A DNA stretch of 64,000 bases from Nocardioides lijunqiniae (GTDB lineage: Bacteria; Actinomycetota; Actinomycetes; Propionibacteriales; Nocardioidaceae), in contig NZ_JACJGM010000015.1 in the NCBI RefSeq assembly GCF_015024225.1, positions 62,001-126,000 on the forward strand. The letters are read 5' to 3'. Shown here in pieces: positions 17,811 through 26,948 of the stretch. The position numbers and the translations under genes are program-made. The notes below the pieces were generated by a model. It did not search any database and was not told the origin of the DNA. It was given only the letters and a program-made list of their open reading frames with translations. Position 1 is the stretch's first letter. Every line of letters begins with the position of its first letter.

Positions 17811-18568
17811 ACGCTCACCTCGAAGCCGGAGACCAGCTCGCCCTGCACCCAGGTCACGGCGACGTCCCACCAGCCGGTGACCAGCAGGACGCCGACCACG
17901 ACGAGCATCAGCCCGCCGGCGCGGGTCACCCACGCCTGGTGCCGCCGCACGAACGCGATCGCACCCAGGGCGCGGCTGTAGAGGAGACCGACGACCACGA
18001 ACGGGATGCCGAGGCCGAGCGCGTAGACCGCCGACAGCAGCGCGCCCCGGCCGGCGGTGGCCTCGTTGAAGGACAGCGCGGTGATGGCGCCGAGCGTCGG
18101 GCCGATGCAGGGCGTCCAGCCCAGGCCGAAGAGCACGCCCAGCAGCGGCGCGGCCGCGAGCCCCACCGAGGGGACCCGGTGGACGCGCCAGTCGCGCTGG
18201 AGGAACGGGATCAGCCCGGCGAAGGCCAGGCCGAAGAGGATGGTGAGGACGCCCAGGCCGATCGTGATCTCGTCCTGCCAGGTGCGCAGCCAGTAGCCGA
18301 CCGAGCCGATCGCCGTGCCGATGGCCACGAACACCGCCGCGAAGCCGAGCACGAAGAGCACGGAGCCGAGGACCATCCGGCCGCGCCGCGCGTCGCCCTC
18401 ACCCGAGGCGAGGTCGGCGCCGGACAGTCCGGTGGCGTAGGAGAGGTAGCCCGGCAGCAGCGGGATGACGCACGGGGAGAAGAACGAGACCAGCCCCGCC
18501 ACGAGCGCGACGGGGAGGGCCAGGGCCAGCGAGCCGCCGGAGGCCTGGGTCTGGAACCACTCACCCAT
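17807..18568 (-). CDS. ccdA: Cytochrome c biogenesis protein CcdA (thiol reductant transporter)
   Basis: Membrane protein that passes electrons from cytoplasmic thioredoxin to extracytoplasmic thiol proteins. About 6-7 helices with the redox cysteine motifs FFSPCVIPLLPGY and GWTPCIGPTLG. Product 253 residues. The start overlaps the end of the tlpA-like gene by 8 bases. In this operon its likely client is the lipoprotein thioredoxin encoded just before it. Confidence 0.94.
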   Translation of the reverse strand: MGEWFQTQASGGSLALALPVALVAGLVSFFSPCVIPLLPGYLSYATGLSGADLASGEGDARRGRMVLGSVLFVLGFAAVFVAIGTAIGSVGYWLRTWQDEITIGLGVLTILFGLAFAGLIPFLQRDWRVHRVPSVGLAAAPLLGVLFGLGWTPCIGPTLGAITALSFNEATAGRGALLSAVYALGLGIPFVVVGLLYSRALGAIAFVRRHQAWVTRAGGLMLVVVGVLLVTGWWDVAVTWVQGELVSGFEVSV

Positions 18569-19139
18569 CTTCGGCAGCGACCTTCTCGACGATCGTGTCG
18601 AGGGTGGTCCGCGACGGGATGACCCCGCTCACCAGCGCGGCGACCCGGCCGTCGCGGTCCAGGACGACCGTGCTGGGCATGGAGCGCGGGAAGTACCGCT
18701 TGCCGAAGGCCAGCAGGGTCTCGCTGCCGGGGTCGAAGATGGAGGGGTAGGTGACGTCGTAGCGCTCCTCGAAGGCACGCGCCGCGGCGTCGCTCTGGTC
18801 GCGGATGTTGATCCCGACGAACGTCGCGTCGAGGTCGGCCGAGGCCTCCACCAGCATCGGCATCTCGGAGCGGCAGGGCGCGCAGCCGGACCACCACACG
18901 TTGACGACGACGACCTCGCCCCGCAGGTCGTCGAGCTCGAGGCTCTCGCCGTCGAGCGTCGTGCCGTCGAGGTCCACCGGCGCCTCGCGGTCGTCGACCG
19001 CGACCTCGCTGGCGTTGTTGCCGACCGCGCCCGGCACGTAGTCGCCGTCACCGGTGCCCTGCAGGCCGGTGCACCCCGACGCCAGGACGGCGACGGCGAG
19101 CAGCGAGGCGGTACGACGCAGCGCGGACGGCAGGGGCAT
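18561..19139 (-). CDS. TlpA/ResA-type thioredoxin lipoprotein
   Basis: Extracytoplasmic thiol-disulfide reductase that keeps apocytochrome c cysteines reduced. Signal peptide with lipobox VLASGCTG (Cys about 23), then a thioredoxin fold with the active site WWSGCAPCRSEMPML and the cis-proline region PSTVVLDRDGRV. Product 192 residues. The ATG lies 2 bases before the stop of the phosphatase gene upstream; it feeds CcdA and the ResB-CcsB lyase. Confidence 0.93.
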   Translation of the reverse strand: MPLPSALRRTASLLAVAVLASGCTGLQGTGDGDYVPGAVGNNASEVAVDDREAPVDLDGTTLDGESLELDDLRGEVVVVNVWWSGCAPCRSEMPMLVEASADLDATFVGINIRDQSDAAARAFEERYDVTYPSIFDPGSETLLAFGKRYFPRSMPSTVVLDRDGRVAALVSGVIPSRTTLDTIVEKVAAEDG

Positions 19140-19141
19140 GG

Positions 19142-19822
19142 TCAGGGACGGTGCTCCTGGCGGGCGCCGCCGGCGGAGAACGGCGCCTTCTTGTCGGCGA
19201 CGGGGATCAGGTCGCCCGCGGGCTCGCTGTAGGAGACCTGGGTGAGCCGGTCGCCCACGAAGTGCAGCGACGTCAGCGAGGTGAGGGTGCACTGGCGCTT
19301 GCGCGGGTCGTGCAGGAAGGACCGCTTCTCGGCGTGCAGGCGGGTGATCCAGATCGGCAGCTGGTGGGAGACGAGCACGGCCTCGTGGCCCGCCGCGGCC
19401 TCGCGGGCATCGCGCACCGCCGACATCATCCGCACCACGACGTCGCGGTAGGGCTCGCCCCACGACGGCTTCCACGGGTTGTAGAGGTAGCGCCAGTTCC
19501 GGGGGTTCTTCAGGGTGCCGTCGCCCTCGCCGAAGCGCTTGCCCTCGAACACGTTCGTCGACTCGATGATCCGCTCGTCGGTGACGATGTCGAGACCCCG
19601 GAGCGTCGCCAGCGGCGCGGCCGTCTCCTGGGCGCGCTCCAGCGGCGAGACCCGCAGGTGCACGATGTCGCGGTCCTTGACGGTGTCGGCGACCTTCTGG
19701 GCCATCTGCCGGCCCAGCTCGGAGAGGTGGAAGCCGTCGCGGCGCCCGTAGAGCACGCCCTCGGGGTTGTAGACCTCGCCGTGGCGCATCAGGTGGACGA
19801 TCGTGTCGGGCGTCTGGCTCAT
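19142..19822 (-). CDS. Histidine phosphatase family protein
   Basis: Phosphoglycerate-mutase-like phosphatase of 226 residues. The catalytic RHG is in [34 protein letters not shown] and the second histidine in [11 protein letters not shown] complete the site. The substrate is not known; in many actinobacteria this gene sits between hemL and the cytochrome c maturation genes. ATG start overlaps the hemL stop in ATGA. Confidence 0.92.
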   Translation of the reverse strand: MSQTPDTIVHLMRHGEVYNPEGVLYGRRDGFHLSELGRQMAQKVADTVKDRDIVHLRVSPLERAQETAAPLATLRGLDIVTDERIIESTNVFEGKRFGEGDGTLKNPRNWRYLYNPWKPSWGEPYRDVVVRMMSAVRDAREAAAGHEAVLVSHQLPIWITRLHAEKRSFLHDPRKRQCTLTSLTSLHFVGDRLTQVSYSEPAGDLIPVADKKAPFSAGGARQEHRP

Positions 19823-21150
19823 CGGGTTCCTTGGGAGGCGGCGGCCGCGGCGGCGGCGTGCGGGAGGGCGTCGAGCACGGTCTGGACGGCCCGCTCGTCG
19901 TGGGCGGAGGAGAGGAACCACGCCTCGTACGCCGACGGCGGGAGGTAGACCTGCCGGTCGAGCATGGCGTGGAAGAAGGCGGCGTAGGCGACGGCGTCGG
20001 TGCGCGAGGCGGCCGCGAAGTCGCGCACGGGCCCGTCGGCGGGGTCGGTGAAGAACACCGAGAACATGGTGCCGGCGCTCTGCACGACGTGCGGCACGCC
20101 GGCCGCGGTCAGGGCCTCGGCAGCCGCGGTCTTGATCGTGTCGGCGGCCCAGCCGATGTGGGCGTAGACCTCGTCGGTGGCCAGGCGCAGGGTGGTGAGC
20201 CCGGCGGTGGTCGCGACCGGGTTGCCCGAGAGCGTGCCGGCTTGGTAGACGGGTCCCTCGGGCGAGAGCCGGGCCATCACGTCGGCGCGGCCGCCGAAGG
20301 CCGCGGCCGGGAAGCCGCCGCCCATGACCTTGCCGAACGTCACGAGGTCGGGGCGCCAGCCCTCGACGGCGCCGTCGAGTCCCCACTGGCCCTGGCGGGT
20401 GGCGCGGAACCCGGTCATCACCTCGTCGCTGACGAACAGCGCGCCGTGCCGGGTGCAGGTCTCGGCGAGGAAGCGGTTGAAGCCGGGCTCGGGCGGGACG
20501 ACCCCCATGTTGCCGGGGGCGGCCTCGGTGACCAGGCACGCGATCCGGTCGCCGTGCTCGGCGAAGACCTGCTCGACGGCGGCGCGGTCGTTGTAGGGCA
20601 GCACGAGCGTGAGCTCGGTCGAGGACGCCGGAACCCCGGGCGTGCCCGGCGTCGCGAACGTCGCCAGCCCGGACCCGGCGGAGGCCAGGAGGGAGTCGAC
20701 GTGGCCGTGGTAGCAGCCGGCGAACTTCACGACGACGTCGCGGCCGGTGAAGCCGCGGGCCAGCCGGATCGCCGACATCGTGGCCTCGGTGCCGGAGGAG
20801 ACGAACCGCACCCGCTCGACCGGCGCCCGGTCCACGATCTCCTCGGCGAGCAGGACCTCGGGCTCGGTGGGCGTGCCGTACGACGTGCCGCGCGAGACCG
20901 CTGCGCTCACGGCCGCCTGCACCTCGGGGTGGGCGTGCCCGAGCAGCATCGGGCCCCACGAGCAGATCAGGTCGACGTACTCGTGTCCGTCGACGTCGGT
21001 CAGCCACGCGCCGGCCGCGGAGCGGATGAAGCGGGGCGTGCCCCCGACGGCGTTGAAGGCCCGGACCGGGGAGTTGACCCCGCCCGGGGTGACCGCGCGG
21101 GCCCGCGCGAACAGCGCGGCGGACTCGGGGGCGGGCTCTGGAGGCGTCAC
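19819..21150 (-). CDS. hemL: Glutamate-1-semialdehyde 2,1-aminomutase
   Basis: PLP enzyme making 5-aminolevulinate in the C5 tetrapyrrole pathway. Family start [21 protein letters not shown], cofactor-binding [35 protein letters not shown], and the PLP lysine in [18 protein letters not shown]. Product 443 residues, GTG start with a GAAGGGG purine stretch next to it. First gene of the operon that ends in ccsB, joining haem supply to cytochrome c assembly. The 250 bases upstream, shared with the divergent lytic transglycosylase, hold no further gene. Confidence 0.95.
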   Translation of the reverse strand: MTPPEPAPESAALFARARAVTPGGVNSPVRAFNAVGGTPRFIRSAAGAWLTDVDGHEYVDLICSWGPMLLGHAHPEVQAAVSAAVSRGTSYGTPTEPEVLLAEEIVDRAPVERVRFVSSGTEATMSAIRLARGFTGRDVVVKFAGCYHGHVDSLLASAGSGLATFATPGTPGVPASSTELTLVLPYNDRAAVEQVFAEHGDRIACLVTEAAPGNMGVVPPEPGFNRFLAETCTRHGALFVSDEVMTGFRATRQGQWGLDGAVEGWRPDLVTFGKVMGGGFPAAAFGGRADVMARLSPEGPVYQAGTLSGNPVATTAGLTTLRLATDEVYAHIGWAADTIKTAAAEALTAAGVPHVVQSAGTMFSVFFTDPADGPVRDFAAASRTDAVAYAAFFHAMLDRQVYLPPSAYEAWFLSSAHDERAVQTVLDALPHAAAAAAASQGTR

Positions 21151-21400
21151 CCCTTCATTGTCGCCGAGGCGACCAACGTGCGGGCAATCGGCTCCACCGC
21201 GGCGGAGCGGGCGGTGTGACGCATCCCACTCCCGCTGTGTACTGCGGGCCCGACGAGGCGCATACTCGTCCCAGGCTCGGGAGGCGCCGGCGACGTCCGG
21301 TCCATCGACTGCTCACCTCCGCGTAACTGGGTGTGACGACATTCGTTGGATTGGAACAGCATGCTGGTGGGAAGCATGGCTGCAACCAAGGGGAGAGAAC

Positions 21401-22585
21401 ATGTCCGCCAAGCGATTCGGTCGAGCGCAGAAGGTCGCGACGATCCTGCCGCTCGCCCTGCTCTCGGCCGCCTGGACCGCGAGCCTCGCCGGCATCGGTC
21501 CCGCCACCGTCTCCGCCTCGAGCTCCGCACCGGAGGTCGCCGCGCTCCCCGACGGCACCAGCGTGCCCACCGAGGCCATCGAGGCGCCGGCCTCGGTGAC
21601 GGCCGGCTCCGGCATGGGCGGTGCCGTCGACGGCAACGCCGCGCAGGTCATCGCCAGCTCCTCGACCAACGGCATCCCCTCGGCGGCGCTGGCCGCCTAC
21701 ATGCGCGCCGAGCAGGTCATCAACTCCGCCGACGAGGGCTGCCACCTCCCCTGGCAGCTCGTCGCCGCGATCGGCCGCGTCGAGTCCAACCACGGCCGCT
21801 TCGGCGGCAACACGCTCAACGACGACGGTGTCGCCACGCCCGGCATCTACGGCATCGCGCTCGACGGCAAGAACGACACCGCGGTCATCCGCGACACCGA
21901 CGCCGGCCTCTACGACAACGACCAGGCCTACGACCGGGCTATCGGCCCCATGCAGTTCATCCCCTCGACCTGGTCGGTCGTCGGCGTCGACGCCGACGGC
22001 GACGCCGAGCGCAACCCGCAGGACATCGACGACGCGGCGCTCGCCTCCGCGGTCTACCTCTGCTCCGGCGACGACGACCTCGCGACCCTGACCGGCCAGC
22101 GCGCCGCGGTCTACCGCTACAACCACTCCGACGCCTACGTCGACCTGGTGCTCTCGATCATGGACGCCTACATGTCCGGCGACTACACCTCGGTGCCCAA
22201 CTCCACCTCGGCCGCCGGCTACATCGTGCCGCAGCCCAGCTACACCGGCGGCGGTGGCGGACGCGGCGACCAGGGCGGCGCCGACCTCGGCGACGGCGGT
22301 CGCGGCTCCAAGCCCACCCCCAGCACCCCGTCGCAGCCCGTGGCTCCGCCGCCGCCGACCAGCGGTGGCGGGGGCGGGAGCAACCCCGCTCCCAGCGTGC
22401 CGACGCAGGCGCCCAACCTCCCGCTGCCGCCGGTCACGGTGCCGCCGCTGCCCGAGACCAACGTGCCCCCCGTCGATGACCTGCTGACGGTCGCCCAGGC
22501 GATCGTGCAGTGCGCGGCGGACGGGCTGAACCAGCTGCTGAACCCCGCCGCCTTCGACAAGTGCGTGAAGGGCTACACGACCTGA
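21401..22585 (+). CDS. Secreted lytic transglycosylase (MltB/SLT_2 type)
   Basis: Peptidoglycan-cleaving enzyme of 394 residues. It has a signal peptide (residues 1-35, FGRAQKVATILPLALLSAAW), a catalytic domain (about 95-260) with AAIGRVESNHGRFGG carrying the catalytic Glu and AIGPMQFIPSTW, and a long Gly/Pro/Ser-rich C-terminal region ending in a short helical tail. The start is set by AAGGGGAGAG 6 bases before ATG. The 5' leader is long; I could not identify a ydaO-type riboswitch in it. It overlaps the convergent GNAT gene by 13 bases. Confidence 0.92.
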   Translation: MSAKRFGRAQKVATILPLALLSAAWTASLAGIGPATVSASSSAPEVAALPDGTSVPTEAIEAPASVTAGSGMGGAVDGNAAQVIASSSTNGIPSAALAAYMRAEQVINSADEGCHLPWQLVAAIGRVESNHGRFGGNTLNDDGVATPGIYGIALDGKNDTAVIRDTDAGLYDNDQAYDRAIGPMQFIPSTWSVVGVDADGDAERNPQDIDDAALASAVYLCSGDDDLATLTGQRAAVYRYNHSDAYVDLVLSIMDAYMSGDYTSVPNSTSAAGYIVPQPSYTGGGGGRGDQGGADLGDGGRGSKPTPSTPSQPVAPPPPTSGGGGGSNPAPSVPTQAPNLPLPPVTVPPLPETNVPPVDDLLTVAQAIVQCAADGLNQLLNPAAFDKCVKGYTT

Positions 22586-23127
22586 GCCCGGCCACCGGCG
22601 AGTCCGGTGTCGATCCAGTAGCGACGCTTCACGCCGCGGGTGTCCTCGTAGCGCCCGCCGCCGGCCTCGATCGTGCGGCGTGAGCCCTCGTTGTCGTCGT
22701 CGCAGGTGACGAGCACCCGGTCGAGGCCGAGCTCGGCCGCTCGCCGTACGGCGAGCGCGAGCGCCCGCGACGCGTGACCCTGGCGCCGCCGCGCGGGGCG
22801 CACCGAGTAGCCGATGTGACCGCCCTGCTCGAGCAGCCACGGCGTCAGCCGGTGGCGCAGGGCGAGGAAGCCCACGACCTCCTCGGGCTCGCCGTCGGTG
22901 ATCCAGAGGAAGTCGCAGTGCACGAGGCCGTCGGCCACCGGCGCCGTGGGGTCCGCCGACCGGCGCAGCCACGCCACGATCGTGCGGCAGCCGTCCTCGG
23001 TGAGGTCGCGCCAGCCGCCCGGGACGTGCCAGTCCCCCGACCCGTGCATCGTCTCGTCGCCGAAGTCGCGCACGGCGGCGACCCAGCTCGCGTGGAGCCG
23101 GACGTCGGGGACGGCGAGCGCGGTCAT
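22573..23127 (-). CDS. GNAT family N-acetyltransferase
   Basis: Acetyltransferase of 184 residues. Acetyl-CoA-binding segment IGYSVRPARRRQGHASRALALAV, then LVTCDDDNEGSRRTIEAGGGRYED and the C-terminal KRRYWIDTG, a pattern common in GNATs that act on amino acids or small amines. The substrate is unknown. ATG is preceded by TAGGAT (minus strand 23134-23139) with a 6-base gap. It shares a 39-base divergent promoter region, with a KstR-like site, with the thioesterase gene. Confidence 0.88.
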   Translation of the reverse strand: MTALAVPDVRLHASWVAAVRDFGDETMHGSGDWHVPGGWRDLTEDGCRTIVAWLRRSADPTAPVADGLVHCDFLWITDGEPEEVVGFLALRHRLTPWLLEQGGHIGYSVRPARRRQGHASRALALAVRRAAELGLDRVLVTCDDDNEGSRRTIEAGGGRYEDTRGVKRRYWIDTGLAGGRAQVV

Positions 23128-23142
23128 GGCGTCATCCTAAAG

Positions 23143-23156
23143 TGGAACCTGTTCTA
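23143..23156. promoter_or_regulatory. KstR-like operator
   Basis: TGGAACCTGTTCTA fits the KstR consensus TnnAACnnGTTnnA at all eight defined positions. KstR is the TetR-family repressor of upper cholesterol degradation in mycobacteria and rhodococci. The site overlaps the first two bases of the -10 box of the thioesterase gene (TAGACT, 23155-23160) and lies 4 bases from that of the divergent GNAT gene. No kstR gene is in the window. Confidence 0.6.
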
Positions 23157-23166
23157 GACTCCGGCG

Positions 23167-23850
23167 GTGACCGGATACGTGCAGGACGACCTCGAGCCCG
23201 CCGAGATCGAGCGGCAGCGGGCGCTCTACGGGCCGCTGGCGCAGTCGGTGCGCGAGCTGCTCGACGCGACGATCCGCACGACGGTCGACGACGAGGAGAT
23301 CCGGCGCGCGCAGGCCGACATCGAGGCGGTCGTGGCTCGGCTGCGCGCCCGTCAGCTCGACGGCCCGTACGGCGTGCGGTTCGGCGCCGAGGGGCGCGGG
23401 CGCCCCTGGGGCAACACGGTGGTGGGACTCCGCAACGCCGCGGCGCCGCCGCTGCTGATCGACCACGACGACGAGGGCAACGCGTGGTCGGACTTCCACC
23501 TCGGCGCGGCCTACGAGGGTCCGCCGGGCCTGGTGCACGGCGGGGTGTCGGCGATGATCCTGGACCAGATGCTCGGCGAGGCCGCCGGAGCCGGCGGCAA
23601 GCCGGGCATGACCGGGACGCTGACCCTGCGCTACCGGCGGGCGACGCCGCTGGGCGACCTGCGCGCGGAGTCGTGGATCGACCGCAGCGAGGGCATCAAG
23701 ACCTGGGCGAAGGGACACCTGATCGGGCCCGAGGGCGTGACGGTGGAGGCGGAGGGCGTGTTCATCCTGCCGCGCTGGGCGCGCGAGGCGATCGCGCGTC
23801 ACCAGGAGGAGAACGGCGACGAGCGCCCCACACCGCGGTACTTCGAGTGA
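23167..23850 (+). CDS. PaaI/hotdog-fold thioesterase
   Basis: Hotdog-fold acyl-CoA thioesterase (227 residues). The signature is AYEGPPGLVHGGVSAMILDQMLGEAA with the usual HGG, then GMTGTLTLRYRRATPLG. An N-terminal helical extension of about 80 residues precedes the fold. GTG start with TAGACT 6 bases upstream, leaderless. The KstR-like operator over its promoter suggests a role in steroid or lipid CoA metabolism; that is inference. Confidence 0.88.
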   Translation: MTGYVQDDLEPAEIERQRALYGPLAQSVRELLDATIRTTVDDEEIRRAQADIEAVVARLRARQLDGPYGVRFGAEGRGRPWGNTVVGLRNAAAPPLLIDHDDEGNAWSDFHLGAAYEGPPGLVHGGVSAMILDQMLGEAAGAGGKPGMTGTLTLRYRRATPLGDLRAESWIDRSEGIKTWAKGHLIGPEGVTVEAEGVFILPRWAREAIARHQEENGDERPTPRYFE

Positions 23851-23871
23851 GGGGCGCCGCCGCGCGAGGTC

Positions 23872-25362
23872 TCAGACCCGCTCGCCGGTCTTGACGCCGC
23901 GCTCGCCGGCGTCGCTGAGCCGGGCCTCCTCGATGGCCTGCTGCTCCAGCTCGTGGCGACGGCTCTCGTCGAGCAGCTCCCGCGCGGCGTCGTAGGCACC
24001 GGGCGCGGACACCAGGTCCGTCGCCCCGCGCCGCAACCGACCGAGCGCGGCTCGCGCGAAGATCTGCTGCTCGGTCGTGGTGCGCTCCGCGCGGCCGCGA
24101 CCCAGGAACGAGACGAACCAGTGCAGGACCGCGGTGATGCGGTTCTTGAAGCCGGTGATGTAGACGAGGTGGACGGCCAACCACATCAGCCAGGCGATGA
24201 CGCCGGTCAGGCGGACCCTGCCCACCATGGCGACCGCACGGAAGCGGCTGATGATCGCCATCGACCCCTTGTCGCGGTACTTGAACGGCGGCTGGGCCGG
24301 CTTGCCCTTGAGTCGCCCGTCGATCTCCTTGGCGGCGTACTTGGCGCCCTGGATCGCGACCTGGGCGACGCCCGGCAGGTTGTCGAGGGAGATCATGTCG
24401 CCGACGACGAACACCTCGGGGTGGCCCGGGAGCGTGAGGTCGGGGTTGACGCCGATGCGCCCGGCGCGGTCGAGCGGCGCGCCGCTCTGCTCGGCGAGCG
24501 TCTTGCCGAGCGGGCTGGCCTGCACCCCGGCCGCCCAGATCTTGGTGACGGTGTTGATGCGCTCGGTGCGCCCGTCCTTGTACTTGACCTCGAGCCCGCG
24601 CTCGTCGACGTCGGTGACCATCGCACCCAGCTGGACCTCGACGCCGAGCTTCTCCAGCTCGCGGGAGGTCCAGGCGCCGAGCTTGGCGCCGAACGGCGGC
24701 AGCACCTGCGGCGCCGCATCCAGGAGGACCACGCGGGCCGAGCGGGTGTTGATGGCGCGGAAGTCGCGCTTGAGCGTGCGGTGGGCGAGCTCGGCGATCT
24801 GGCCGGCCATCTCCACGCCGGTCGGGCCGGCACCCACGACCACGAAGGTCAGCAGGTGGTCGACGTTGTCGCCGCGCTTGGCACCGAGCTCGGCCATCTC
24901 GAAGGCGCCGAAGATCCGGCCGCGCAGCTCGAGGGCGTCGTCGATGCTCTTCATGCCGGGGGCGTACTCGGCGAACTGGTCGTTGCCGAAGTAGGACTGT
25001 CCCGCACCGGCCGCCACGATCAGCGAGTCGTAGGGGATGGTCGAGTCGCGGCCCAGGACGTGGGAGGTGACGACCTGGCGCTCGAGGTCGATGCCGGTCA
25101 CCTCGCCGAGCAGCACCTGGACGTTGTCCTGGCTGCTCAGCACCTCGCGCGTCGGCGGCGCGATCTCGCCCTGGGAGAGGATCCCGGTCGCGACCTGGTA
25201 GAGCAGCGGCTGGAAGAGGTGGTGCGTGGTCTTGGCGACCATCGTGACGTCCACGTCGGCGCGTCTCAGCGCCTTGGTGCCGAAGAGCCCGCCGAAGCCG
25301 GACCCCACCACGACGACCTGGTGGCGCCGGGTGCCGGCCTCCTGCGTCGATGCCGTGTCCAT
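23872..25362 (-). CDS. ndh: Type II NADH dehydrogenase (NDH-2)
   Basis: Non-pumping NADH:menaquinone oxidoreductase on the inner face of the membrane. FAD-binding VVVVGSGFGGLFGTKALRRA, NAD-binding TFVVVGAGPTGVEMAGQIAEL, and VFVVGDMISLDNLPGVAQVAIQGA are clear. The C-terminal part has a hydrophobic stretch (VIAWLMWLAVHLVYITGF) typical of membrane association. I chose the ATG at 25362 because AAAGGG lies 7 bases upstream; ATGs at 25371 and 25398 are possible. It gives the cell an alternative to the nuo complex. Confidence 0.92.
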   Translation of the reverse strand: MDTASTQEAGTRRHQVVVVGSGFGGLFGTKALRRADVDVTMVAKTTHHLFQPLLYQVATGILSQGEIAPPTREVLSSQDNVQVLLGEVTGIDLERQVVTSHVLGRDSTIPYDSLIVAAGAGQSYFGNDQFAEYAPGMKSIDDALELRGRIFGAFEMAELGAKRGDNVDHLLTFVVVGAGPTGVEMAGQIAELAHRTLKRDFRAINTRSARVVLLDAAPQVLPPFGAKLGAWTSRELEKLGVEVQLGAMVTDVDERGLEVKYKDGRTERINTVTKIWAAGVQASPLGKTLAEQSGAPLDRAGRIGVNPDLTLPGHPEVFVVGDMISLDNLPGVAQVAIQGAKYAAKEIDGRLKGKPAQPPFKYRDKGSMAIISRFRAVAMVGRVRLTGVIAWLMWLAVHLVYITGFKNRITAVLHWFVSFLGRGRAERTTTEQQIFARAALGRLRRGATDLVSAPGAYDAARELLDESRRHELEQQAIEEARLSDAGERGVKTGERV

Positions 25363-25545
25363 GTGGCTCATCCCTTTCGCTCGCTGTGCTGACTCCATTG
25401 TCCCGCCGCGCCGCCGCTGGTGCGAATCCGGACGGCGTCCGGATCGTCACAGCCGCCGGGGGAATACCCGACCTCTCACCCACCGCCCCGACGACGGAGG
25501 GCGCTAGACCACCGGTACCTCGTTCGAGGATTTTTCAACGACACA

Positions 25546-25571
25546 GGTTTCGTTCCGGAGGGCCGCGGGTA
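25546..25571 (+). promoter_or_regulatory. Sigma-F/sigma-B-type stress promoter
   Basis: GGTTT (25546-25550), exactly 16 bases, then GGGTA (25567-25571). This is an exact match to the mycobacterial SigF consensus and close to Bacillus SigB promoters. The -10 box ends 49 bases before the GTG of the RsbW-like gene, which fits that regulator class. Confidence 0.7.
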
Positions 25572-25620
25572 GACGGGCCGACAATGGCCTCAGCCTGCCC
25601 ATGACCGTCGGAGATCACAC

Positions 25621-26562
25621 GTGCCGTTGAACCGGCCTGCCCTGTCCTTGGGCTCCGGACCCCGAGGTGTGCAAGACGCACGCCGTTGGGTGGTCGCGAC
25701 CTGCCGTGACATCGGGCGTGCCGACCTCGTCGAGTGCGCCGAGCTGGGCGTCTCCGAGCTCGTCACCAACGCACTGCTCCACGGGGCGCCCCCGATCCAG
25801 GTGCGCGTGCGCGGCACGTGGGAGCACCCCCGGGTCGAGGTGCGCGACGGCTCCACCACCCCGCCGCTGCTGCCGTCCACCGTCGAGCCGACCGACGAGG
25901 ACGACCTGCTGCTGACGTTCGGCCGGGGCCTGAGCATCGTCGCCCGCAGCTCGGAGGCGTGGGGGGCGGAGATCGAGGAGGACGGCAAGATCGTCTGGTT
26001 CAACCCCGCACCGGTCTTCTCCGAGGAGGACGGCGCGGAGGGCGTCATCACCGGCATCGTCAGCGAGCCACGCTCGATGTCGGACTCCCCGGGGATGATC
26101 GAGTTCGAGATCCGCGACGTGCCGCTGCGCTCCTACGTCGCCTTCCACCGTCACTACCGCGAGCTGCGCCGTGAGGTGCGGCTGCTGGCGCTGGCGCACG
26201 AGGCCGACTACCCGCTGGCCAAGAGCCTCTCCGACCTCTTCGGCGCCCTGGAGCAGCCGCTGCACGACGGGATGGGCCTGGACCAGGTCGAGGCGGCGCT
26301 CGAGGCCGGCAGCACCACCACCGACGTGCACGTCGTCATGGACGCCGCCTCCGCCGACGTCATCGGCCGCTTCATCGAGCTGCTCGACCTCGCCGACGCG
26401 TTCTGCCGTGAGGAGCGGCTGCTGTCGCTGGCCCGCACGGTGGAGCAGCAGCGCTTCCAGGAGTGGTTCCTCGGTGAGTTCGTCCGCCAGGCCAACGGCG
26501 AGGAGCCGCTGCCGTGGGTCGGCGCGCCCGAGGAGTCCGTGCGGCAGAGCTCCCTGTCGTGA
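25621..26562 (+). CDS. ATP-binding regulator of the RsbW/SpoIIAB anti-sigma type
   Basis: The N-terminal 130 residues form a HATPase_c_2 (GHKL) domain: N-box CAELGVSELVTNALLHG, then GRGLSIVARSSEAWG and KIVWFN. Such proteins act as anti-sigma factors or serine kinases. The C-terminal 170 residues are helical with no clear motif (RHYRELRREVRLLALAHEAD, VIGRFIELLDLADAFCREERLL). GTG start. The sigma-F-type promoter upstream suggests it belongs to a stress-sigma circuit. The stop overlaps the first crcB gene in GTGA. Confidence 0.82.
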   Translation: MPLNRPALSLGSGPRGVQDARRWVVATCRDIGRADLVECAELGVSELVTNALLHGAPPIQVRVRGTWEHPRVEVRDGSTTPPLLPSTVEPTDEDDLLLTFGRGLSIVARSSEAWGAEIEEDGKIVWFNPAPVFSEEDGAEGVITGIVSEPRSMSDSPGMIEFEIRDVPLRSYVAFHRHYRELRREVRLLALAHEADYPLAKSLSDLFGALEQPLHDGMGLDQVEAALEAGSTTTDVHVVMDAASADVIGRFIELLDLADAFCREERLLSLARTVEQQRFQEWFLGEFVRQANGEEPLPWVGAPEESVRQSSLS

Positions 26563-26948
26563 GTCCCCCGCTGCCGCGCCTGCTCGGCGCGGTGGCGATC
26601 GGCGGCGCCCTGGGCGCTCTGCTGCGCTACGTGCTGGGGGAGCTGGCCCCCGACGGGTCGGGGTTCCCGTGGACGACGCTCGCGATCAACGTCTCCGGCG
26701 CGGGCACGCTCGCGCTGCTGCCCGCGCTGTCCGCCGTACGGCGCTCGCGGGTGCTGGCGGCCGCGCTGGGCCCCGGGCTGCTGGGCGGCTACACCACGCT
26801 GTCCGCGACGTCCGAGCAGAGCCGCCACCTGCTCGACCAGGGCCGGCCCACCCTCGCCGCGGCCTACCTGCTCGGCACGCTGGCCGCCTCGCTGGTCGCC
26901 GTGCTCCTGGCCTCCCGCCTCGCCCGTCCGCAGGAGGACGACCGGTGA
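26559..26948 (+). CDS. crcB: Fluoride channel subunit CrcB/Fluc (first of a pair)
   Basis: Small membrane protein (129 residues, four helices) of the fluoride-efflux channel family. It has GGALGALLRYVLGE and NVSGAGTLALL, but the usual TTFSTF segment reads GGYTTLSATSEQ, so the Phe residues of the channel Phe box are missing. With the next gene it probably forms a heterodimer. GTG start overlaps the upstream stop in GTGA, and the stop overlaps the second crcB. Confidence 0.9.
   Translation: MSPPLPRLLGAVAIGGALGALLRYVLGELAPDGSGFPWTTLAINVSGAGTLALLPALSAVRRSRVLAAALGPGLLGGYTTLSATSEQSRHLLDQGRPTLAAAYLLGTLAASLVAVLLASRLARPQEDDR

Noticed and set aside
21151..21400. ydaO (cyclic di-AMP) riboswitch before the lytic transglycosylase
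   Set aside because: Such riboswitches are common before cell-wall hydrolases in actinobacteria, but I could not match the conserved ydaO core in this leader.
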